Shown here: in pieces, positions 58,490 to 64,000 of the stretch
Layout of the letters: every line of letters begins with the position of its first letter
Position numbering within the stretch: position 1 is the first letter of the stretch
NCBI GenBank assembly: GCA_041662485.1
Contig: JBAZSJ010000022.1
Location: 11,611-75,610 of the forward strand
Reading direction: 5' to 3'
DNA from: Rariglobus sp041662485
Lineage (GTDB): Bacteria > Verrucomicrobiota > Verrucomicrobiia > Opitutales > Opitutaceae
DNA: 64,000 nucleotides
Program-made: the position numbers and the translations under genes
The notes under the pieces: generated by a model
Told to the model about the DNA's origin: nothing
What the model saw: the letters and a program-made list of their open reading frames with translations, nothing else
The model's database searches: none

Positions 58490-59305
58490 ATGTATCAGAG
58501 CTTCTACGGGTTGAACGAGATGCCGTTTAACATCACGCCCGACCCGAAGTTTCTTTATCTCAGTCCGACCCACCAAGAGGCGCTGCAACATCTCAAATTC
58601 GGGGTGCAGGAGCGCAAGGGTTTCATCGTGCTCATCGGCGAGGTGGGCTGCGGCAAGACCACCCTTTGCCGTCGTTTTCTCAACGAGCTCGACCCCGCCC
58701 GCTACGACACCGCCCTGATTCTCAATCCCCGCGTCACCGAGACGCAGATGCTCAAGGCCATCCTCACCGAGCTCGGCGAGACCAAGCTGGGCCGCAGCCA
58801 GAACGACCTCGTCGCGCAGATAAACCGCGTGCTGCTCGAACGCATCTCCAGCGGGCGCGACATCGTCCTCATCATCGACGAGGCGCAGAATCTCTCCTTC
58901 GGCGTGCTCGAGCAGATCCGCCTCCTTTCCAATCTGGAGACCGACCAGCAGAAACTCCTCCAGATCGTCCTCATGGGCCAGCCCGAGCTCAAGGCCGTGC
59001 TCGCCCGCGAGGAACTCCGCCAGCTCCGCCAGCGCATCCTCATCCACTACGAACTTCACCCGTTGAACCTCGGCGACGTGGCCCACTATGTGCAGCACCG
59101 CCTCACGCTCGCCGGCGGCATGGGGCGCCCCGCCTTCACCTGCTGGGCGTTGCGCGCCGTGCACCGTTACAGCAAGGGGATTCCCCGCATCATCAACAAT
59201 CTTTGTGACAAATCCATTCTCGCCGCCTACATTCGCGATTCGGACGAGGTCACCTACTGGGATGTCCGCCGCGCCCACCGGGACATGCGCACCCTCACGG
59301 AATGA
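58490..59305 (+). CDS. ExeA-like AAA ATPase
   Basis: A 271-aa AAA+ ATPase. It begins MYQSFYGLNEMPFNITPDPKFLYLSPTHQEAL, the hallmark start of the ExeA/GspA family. Walker A is GEVGCGKTTL near residue 46, Walker B is IVLIIDEAQNLSF. The start is the ATG at 58490; an upstream extension to 58418 is open but lacks family similarity. ExeA helps to insert type II secretion secretins through peptidoglycan. It is followed by a GspB-like gene 54 bases downstream. Here it could serve a secretion system elsewhere or the polysaccharide exporter. Confidence 0.88.
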   Translation: MYQSFYGLNEMPFNITPDPKFLYLSPTHQEALQHLKFGVQERKGFIVLIGEVGCGKTTLCRRFLNELDPARYDTALILNPRVTETQMLKAILTELGETKLGRSQNDLVAQINRVLLERISSGRDIVLIIDEAQNLSFGVLEQIRLLSNLETDQQKLLQIVLMGQPELKAVLAREELRQLRQRILIHYELHPLNLGDVAHYVQHRLTLAGGMGRPAFTCWALRAVHRYSKGIPRIINNLCDKSILAAYIRDSDEVTYWDVRRAHRDMRTLTE

Positions 59306-59359
59306 TTCCCTTCACTCACGCCGGCCCCCCATCCGCCTCCACTCCGTTCAAATCCGTCC

Positions 59360-60028
59360 ATGAGTCTCATCAACGAAGCGCTTAAAAAAGCCCAGCGCCA
59401 GCGGACAGATGCCACCGCTCCCGTGATTGCGCCCGCCAGCGCCCCCAGCGGCGGCGGCTCCCCCTCCCCGCGCATCGTCAAACGCCGCCCTCCCATGCCC
59501 GCGCGCACCCTCATGCTGCTGCTCGTCGGCGGCGGTCTCGTGCTCGTGACGGCCGGCATCATCGCCGTTGTTTTGTTGAATCTGGAATCCGCTCCGGTCG
59601 TCGCCGTAAAATCGGCGCTGGGCCATCGTCCGCCTCCTCCGACGGTGATACCTCCCGTGCCCACCGTTACGCTGCCACCGATCACTCCGGTAGAAGTCGT
59701 GGTGGTTCCGCCGCCCAAACCCGTGCCTGTTCCGGTGGTTCAATCCGTCCCGGAGGTTGTCGTGCCGCCCAAGCCCCCGGTGATCCCGGTCCGACCCACG
59801 ACCCCGCCCAAACCTGTCGCCAACCCCGCGGTTTACACCTTCCTCGACACTTTGCGCATCAGCGGCGTGCGGATGTCCGGCGCGGATTCGAAGGTCATCA
59901 TGAACGACCGCATCGTGCGCGTTAACGACTACGTTGATCGCTCTCTGGGCCTTCGCCTCGTGAAAGTCACCGGTTCCAGCCTCGTGTTCACCGACGACAA
60001 CGGCTTCGAATACACCAAGCCCCTTTAG
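59360..60028 (+). CDS. GspB/ExeB-like protein
   Basis: A 222-aa bitopic protein. It opens MSLINEALKKAQRQR, the standard GspB start, has a TM helix at about 50-72, a Pro/Val-rich stretch (about 85-155), and a C-terminal globular part, RISGVRMSGADSKVIMNDRIVRVNDYV, typical of GspB. It follows the ExeA-like gene, so the pair likely forms the ExeAB complex. The region after it (60029-60510) is a repeat-rich gap. Confidence 0.8.
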   Translation: MSLINEALKKAQRQRTDATAPVIAPASAPSGGGSPSPRIVKRRPPMPARTLMLLLVGGGLVLVTAGIIAVVLLNLESAPVVAVKSALGHRPPPPTVIPPVPTVTLPPITPVEVVVVPPPKPVPVPVVQSVPEVVVPPKPPVIPVRPTTPPKPVANPAVYTFLDTLRISGVRMSGADSKVIMNDRIVRVNDYVDRSLGLRLVKVTGSSLVFTDDNGFEYTKPL

Positions 60029-60155
60029 ACCGGCCAAAGTTTGAGGGAACTCCTAAAATCCGTCCGAGATGCCAATGGCGGGGCCGCCGCTCGCGGCGTG
60101 CCGGGTCGGTGTTGGCCGGCATGCGAGGCGCGTCGCAAGCGACGGCCCTACGCCC

Positions 60156-60211
60156 CTGGCTTCTAGCGACTAGCTTCTAGTTCCTAGCTACTAGCCTCTA
60201 GCTACTCGACG
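60156..60211. repeat. Heptamer array with CTAG core (array B)
   Basis: CTAG lies at 60163, 60170, 60177, 60184, 60191 and 60198, each 7 bases apart. Degenerate units CTGG (60156) and CTCG (60205) continue the register on both sides. It is the tail of the first of two duplicated blocks. Confidence 0.85.
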
Positions 60212-60344
60212 TGGAGTTGGCCATCTGCGGACACGCAAGGGAACTCCCAAAATCCGTCCGAGATGCCGATGGTAGGGCCGCCGCTCGCGGCGTGCCGGTT
60301 CGACGTTCGTCGGATTGCGAGGCGCGTCGCAAGCGACGGCCCTG

Positions 60345-60384
60345 CTAGTTCCTAGCTTCTAGTGACTAGCTACTAGTGGCTCGC
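60345..60384. repeat. Heptamer array with CTAG core (array C)
   Basis: CTAG lies at 60345, 60352, 60359, 60366 and 60373, with CTCG at 60380 continuing the 7-base register. It is the tail of the second duplicated block. The variable triplets differ from those of array B in part, although the preceding blocks are nearly identical. Confidence 0.85.
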
Positions 60385-60510
60385 TGGTGCTCGCCGCTAC
60401 ACCACTAGAACGCCGACGCGGTCAAAGGCCTCGGGGCAAGCCCCGAGGATCTTTACTTACGAACCCTTGACCTTCTGGCTTCAATTGCCGCGTATTGACC
60501 GCGGTTCCCC

Positions 60511-62022
60511 ATGTTGCACCGCCCCAAAACCCCTTTTCGCATCGATCCCGCCCTGCAGGCCTTTCGAGGCGAAGCACGGGTCGCCACCGGCCTTCACCCG
60601 CTGGAAAAAACCCTGCTGATCATCGTAGGAGCCCACCTCTGCTTCACTTCGTGGGCCCTTGGCACCGTTTATAACTGGAGCCAGTTTATCAGCCTGGGCT
60701 TTGCCCTCGCGGGTTTGGCGGTGGCGCTCGTCAACCGCCACTATTCGCAGGAGCACGCGCCCGAAGGCGCGGCGTTCAAGCTCATCATGTGGCCCAAGCT
60801 CGTCCACTTCCCTGTTTTCTGGATCGGGCTGGCGCTGATGGCCTACATCACCGTGCAGGCGCTGAATCCGTCCTCGGTCTACGCGGTCAATGGCCGCTCA
60901 TGGTGGCTGGTGCCCATAGACTACATCACCTGGCTGCCCACGAGCGTCGAGGCCCCCTTCGCAAACATGAACACATGGCATGCCCTCATGCTGTATGCCA
61001 CCCCGTGGCTGGTCATGTGCGCCGTGTGGGTCGGCTTCACCCGTCGGCTGGCCGTGCAACACCTGTTCACCTTTGTGGTGGCCAACGGCGCCGTGCTCGC
61101 CCTCATCGGCATCCTCCAGCGCGCGACCGGCAGCCGTCAAATTCTGTGGTTCATCCAGCCCAAGACCGGGCCGGTCTTTGCCACGTTCCTCTACAAGAAC
61201 CACGCGGGGGCCTACTTCAACCTCGTGTTCATGCTGTGCGTCGCCCTGCTTTACTGGCATTTCGCCCGGGGCGAACGCCGGCTGGAACGCGCCAATCCCG
61301 CCCCGGTTTTTGCGTTTCTCGCCATCGTGGTGGGCATGGGCGTGTTTCTCACCGTATCACGGGCGGCCATGCTGCTGCTCCTCGGCTTTGTATTGGTCGC
61401 CTTCATCGGCTTCATCATCCGTTGCACCTTCACGCGGGGAGAGGGTCGCAGCCCTCTGGCCGTCGGTTTGCTGTGCGCGGGGTTTGCCCTGTTCATCGGC
61501 TTGGGTGCCTTCTTTCTCAACGTTGACCGCTCCTTCTCGCGTCTTGGAAATCTGATCCAAAACGGGGCGTCCGACACTTCCGTCAGCAGCCGGGTCGTTG
61601 TCCGGCAGGCCGCCTGGCAGATGGCCGAGGACCGCCTCGGGACCGGATGGGGGGCGGGCAGCTTCCGCTACATGTTCCCCGAATATCAAAAACAATATAC
61701 GGAGATCACCCTCATCCCCGGCAATCCTCGCGCAAAGCAACGCTGGATCCACGCCCACAACGATTACGTGCAGTTCCTGGACGAGTTTGGACTCGTCGGC
61801 GCGGGTCTTTTTTTCGCCGCGCTTGCCTGCGGGGTCCGTCACCTGTGGCGTCAACGCGTCCACCTGCGACCGCACCTCATGTTCATCGTGCTGGCCTTGG
61901 CGGCCACCATGGCCCACGCCTTCGTCGATTTCCCGACGCACTTGCCCGCCCTTTTGCTTCTCTGGTGCGTCTCCGCCGCCTTGGTCAGCCGCTGGGCGGA
62001 GCTTGAGAATCAGCGAGGGTAG
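60511..62022 (+). CDS. O-antigen ligase / Wzy-like polysaccharide polymerase
   Basis: A 503-aa polytopic inner membrane protein, with about eleven hydrophobic segments. The periplasmic loop has the family layout: KTGPVFATFLYKNHAGAYFNLVF, then a long loop (WQMAEDRLGTGWGAGSFRYMFPEY) and WIHAHNDYVQFLDEFGLVGAGLFF. The last matches the Wzy_C motif H-x-x-Y-x-x-x-x-x-E-x-G. It either ligates O-polysaccharide to lipid A-core or polymerises repeat units; the two cannot be told apart by sequence. The sugar transferase gene faces it at the right. Confidence 0.85.
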   Translation: MLHRPKTPFRIDPALQAFRGEARVATGLHPLEKTLLIIVGAHLCFTSWALGTVYNWSQFISLGFALAGLAVALVNRHYSQEHAPEGAAFKLIMWPKLVHFPVFWIGLALMAYITVQALNPSSVYAVNGRSWWLVPIDYITWLPTSVEAPFANMNTWHALMLYATPWLVMCAVWVGFTRRLAVQHLFTFVVANGAVLALIGILQRATGSRQILWFIQPKTGPVFATFLYKNHAGAYFNLVFMLCVALLYWHFARGERRLERANPAPVFAFLAIVVGMGVFLTVSRAAMLLLLGFVLVAFIGFIIRCTFTRGEGRSPLAVGLLCAGFALFIGLGAFFLNVDRSFSRLGNLIQNGASDTSVSSRVVVRQAAWQMAEDRLGTGWGAGSFRYMFPEYQKQYTEITLIPGNPRAKQRWIHAHNDYVQFLDEFGLVGAGLFFAALACGVRHLWRQRVHLRPHLMFIVLALAATMAHAFVDFPTHLPALLLLWCVSAALVSRWAELENQRG

Positions 62023-62195
62023 CGGAGAAACCTGAGACTTGAAACCGCGAAGCCAAGGACTGAGACCTGAAGGATCGGAGAACTCAGGTTTCAGGTTTGC
62101 TTCCTCGCCTGCCCCAAGGGCACCCGGCTCAGTCGCCCGCTCCGGGGCCACGCCCGCTGGGCGCGACCATCTCCGCCTCTCGGCTCCGTCCAGTT

Positions 62196-62239
62196 TCAGG
62201 TCTTCCGCCCTCCGGTCTTCCGTCCTCCGGTTTCAGGTC
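62196..62239. repeat. Degenerate heptamer array with TC(C/A)G core (array G)
   Basis: Units beginning TCAG or TCCG lie at 62196, 62204, 62211, 62219, 62226 and 62233, a spacing of 7 or 8 bases. Two more units (tcaggtt twice) lie at 62084 and 62091. The core matches array F. It lies in the 238-base gap between the O-antigen ligase-like gene and the convergent sugar transferase gene. Confidence 0.5.
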
Positions 62240-62260
62240 TTCCTGCCGCCTCCGTGGGCG

Positions 62261-63664
62261 TCAATACGCCGACGTCGGAGGAACCACCACTTGGACCGCT
62301 GTCCTCAGGACGATCTGTATATCCAACGCGAACGACCAGTGGGTCACGTAATAGAGATCCCAATATACCCGCTGGTGCAGTTTTTCCGGCTCGGTGATCT
62401 CTCCGCGAAACCCGCTGATCTGGGCCAGCCCGGTGATGCCCGGCTTTACCAAGGATCGTATGCGATAGGCGCGGTTTATCTGGCTGAAATCCGTGTCGTG
62501 CTGGGGCAGGTGCGGACGCGGCCCCACCACGCTCATGTTGCCCCTGAGGACGTTGATGAACTGGGGGAACTCGTCGAGACTGGTGCGCCGCAGGAATTGG
62601 CCGAAGGGATATATCCGGCAGTCGCCCTCGGTGGCCTGCCGGTTGATATCGTGTTCCGCCGAATACATGGAGCGAAACTTGAACATCTTGAATTCCTTGC
62701 GGTTGAGACCTCCGCGCGGCCGTACAAAGAACACCGGACCGGGCGCCTGCCACCGCTGCATGCACCACACAAAGATGCACAAAGGCGGGATGATCAGCAC
62801 CACCACCGGCAGCGAAATGGCGATGTCCATCGCCCGCTTGGCAAGACGGTTAAACGGATCCTCCAGCGGCTCGTCCTGCAACGCGAGGAAGTGCCTCCCC
62901 CCCTCCTGCACCGGGATCAGCGGCCGGGCAAACCGCGCGTCGAGATTGTTGTGGATCATGAACCGGCACCCTTCCTGTTCGCAGAGCACAATGATGCGCT
63001 CCACCAAGGTGATGTCCTCCATCCATCCCAGCAGCACGACCTGCCGGACCTGGTGTTTTTTCAGCGCCGCCTCCAGATTTTCGACCCTCCCCAGATAGGG
63101 CGCGATGACCCTCTCCGCGCGCGAGGGCTTGTCTTCCGACAAAAACCCCACCGGCCGGATGCCCAGATGCCCACGATTCGTGATCCAGTCGTCAAGGTCC
63201 TCCATGTCCCCTCCACGACCAATGAAGATCGTGGGCGAGCGCGCGTTTTCCGCGAACAACACCCGCGCGAGCAGCTGCGGAAACTTCGCGTGCAGGAACA
63301 TGAGCAGTCCCCATAGGAGGATCAGGTAGCTGCCAAGAAAAAGCCGGCTGAGCGCCCGGTCCTTGGTCGCAAACATCAGGGCGAAGATGCAGGCCGCCAC
63401 GTAGAAAGTCTGCCTAAGCGCAAGCCCTGCACCTCCAAACCAGCCCATCAAATGCAAGGTATAGCCCCTCTGGCGCACATCCCCGATGCTAGCCGCCATG
63501 CCCACCAGCACCGCTATGCAGTAGGACAGCAGGTTGACCGGTATGAGAGAATTCGGATACCCCCAAAGGACCACCTGCGAGTAAAATAGCAGAAAGCCCA
63601 CCGCCAGACCGTTGACCATGAAGGCGTAGACATTGACGAAACCACGTTGCCGGTAGGCGATCAT
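62261..63664 (-). CDS. Polyprenyl-phosphate sugar phosphotransferase (WbaP/WcaJ-like)
   Basis: A 467-aa initiating enzyme of exo- or capsule polysaccharide synthesis that moves sugar 1-phosphate to undecaprenyl phosphate. The N-terminal half has four or five TM helices and a Rossmann-like region (TIFIGRGGDMEDLDDWI). The C-terminal catalytic domain starts near residue 290 with KRAMDIAISLPVVVLI. It contains FFVRPRGGLNRKEFKMFKFRSMY, RTSLDEFPQFINVLRGNMSVVGPRP and KPGITGLAQISGFRG. The end is poorly conserved. The gene is convergent with the O-antigen ligase-like gene. Confidence 0.92.
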   Translation of the reverse strand: MIAYRQRGFVNVYAFMVNGLAVGFLLFYSQVVLWGYPNSLIPVNLLSYCIAVLVGMAASIGDVRQRGYTLHLMGWFGGAGLALRQTFYVAACIFALMFATKDRALSRLFLGSYLILLWGLLMFLHAKFPQLLARVLFAENARSPTIFIGRGGDMEDLDDWITNRGHLGIRPVGFLSEDKPSRAERVIAPYLGRVENLEAALKKHQVRQVVLLGWMEDITLVERIIVLCEQEGCRFMIHNNLDARFARPLIPVQEGGRHFLALQDEPLEDPFNRLAKRAMDIAISLPVVVLIIPPLCIFVWCMQRWQAPGPVFFVRPRGGLNRKEFKMFKFRSMYSAEHDINRQATEGDCRIYPFGQFLRRTSLDEFPQFINVLRGNMSVVGPRPHLPQHDTDFSQINRAYRIRSLVKPGITGLAQISGFRGEITEPEKLHQRVYWDLYYVTHWSFALDIQIVLRTAVQVVVPPTSAY

Positions 63665-64000
63665 TTTGGATGGAAAACCTGAGGCTAAAAAAGAGGATAA
63701 AATCCGAAACCATGGAAAGCTAAAAGACGTAAACCGAAAATCGCCAACCCTTAACCGCGACCGGCTGAAAGATGTTTCCCGCCTGCAACAATCCTTCCGT
63801 CGCTCCCCCTCGTCCTTCGCCTATCGCCCTTAGCCATTCGCCAGCTTCCAGCCTCCTCCACCGTCGTTCCGTCGTTCCCGCCCGCCACCGTCCTCCGGAG
63901 TCTTAGCCGTAACCATGCAGTGGAAAAGAGCCGCCGATTGGGAACTGATTGATGGTGAATGAAACCTAAACAATCGGAGAGCGGAAGCCCGGTTCACCAA
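63665..64000. other. Gene-less right end with a heptamer array
   Basis: I see no gene that I can support in these 336 bases, which lie upstream of the sugar transferase. The only structure noted is a heptamer series at 63810-63841. The sequence may be leader of an element beyond the window. Confidence 0.5.
63810..63841. repeat. Heptamer array with TCGC core (array H)
   Basis: TCGT (63810), TCGC (63817), TCGC (63824), TAGC (63831) and TCGC (63838) are spaced by exactly 7 bases. Downstream the register continues only loosely. It lies about 150 bases upstream of the sugar transferase start. Confidence 0.55.

Larger units (their letters stand above)
60029..60510. repeat. Gene-less gap of duplicated REP-pair plus CTAG heptamer array
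   Basis: This 482-base gap holds two direct copies, 194 bases apart (from 60045 and 60239), of a block of about 110 bases. Each block has two head-to-head palindromes, GCCGC...GCGGC and CGTCGC...GCGACG, with related outer arms TAGGGCCG and CGGCCCTA. Each is followed by a CTAG array. I see no gene or RNA. The remaining sequence is the leader of the O-antigen ligase-like gene. Confidence 0.75.

Noticed and set aside
60045..60384. CRISPR array
   Set aside because: There are only two long direct copies, with no regular short repeats and spacers and no cas genes; the internal 7-base period is much too short.

Overview
The window looks like a chromosomal segment of a high-GC Verrucomicrobiota bacterium, most plausibly Opitutaceae or a near relative. 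This is inferred from gene content and order, not from an rRNA. The main pointers are a five-gene pilus-like cluster in the same order as Akkermansia Amuc_1102 to Amuc_1098, an rpsP-trmD-rplS operon, a SigA-type sigma factor close to rpsA, and short-tailed genes on both strands with heavy palindromic intergenic repeats. No rRNA, tRNA, CRISPR array, prophage or classical insertion sequence was seen.

Layout. 1-3.1 kb: end of an MFS transporter, then pyrH, frr, proB. 3.2-7.0 kb (minus): a metal-dependent amidohydrolase, then a MarR regulator and a two-domain acyltransferase/acyl-ACP synthetase. 7.1-9.4 kb (minus): an AAA ATPase translationally coupled to a TOPRIM-like protein, plus an orphan membrane protein. 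9.6-14.1 kb: a sigma-54 activator divergent from a VIT/VWA surface protein with a Gly-rich C-terminal anchor, followed by a rhombosortase. 14.0-23.6 kb (minus): an AsmA-like protein and a MarR-adaptor-RND-TolC efflux operon. 23.7-29.9 kb: tkt, rpsP-trmD-rplS (without rimM), ychF, glgC. 30-34.7 kb (plus): glmS, trpE, sigma factor. 34.9-40.2 kb (minus): rpsA and a hisG-aguB-aguA-lipoprotein run. 40.3-42.0 kb: an orphan response regulator and a solo 5'-3' exonuclease. 42.1-49.3 kb (minus): the pilus-like cluster, including a PilM-PilN fusion. 49.4-53.5 kb (plus): a NUDIX hydrolase and pdhA-pdhB-pdhC. 53.6-58.2 kb (minus): a RAYT transposase flanked by REP palindromes, a phosphohexomutase, a UDPGP-family pyrophosphorylase and a FtsB/DivIC protein. 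58.5-63.7 kb: ExeA/GspB-like proteins, an O-antigen ligase-like protein and a polyprenyl-phosphate sugar transferase.

How it fits together. Most genes are housekeeping: UMP kinase, ribosome recycling, transketolase, translation, glycogen precursor and amino-sugar supply, putrescine from agmatine, and pyruvate dehydrogenase. glmS, the phosphohexomutase and the UDPGP enzyme could supply nucleotide sugars to the polysaccharide genes at the right end; this is inference.

The most unusual signal is non-coding. Several intergenic regions carry degenerate tandem repeats with an exact 7-bp period. Three of them keep CTAG, a tetranucleotide usually rare in bacteria, at every seventh base, with three variable bases between. 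Others keep a different core (A-N-C-T, TC(C/A)G or TCGC). These arrays resemble in principle the heptanucleotide STRR repeats of cyanobacteria, but the core changes from site to site. There are also at least five REP-like palindrome families, one of which brackets the RAYT gene. The other items worth following are the rhombosortase/substrate/sigma-54 activator locus, the ATPase-TOPRIM pair, and the pilus-like cluster in a lineage distant from Akkermansia.
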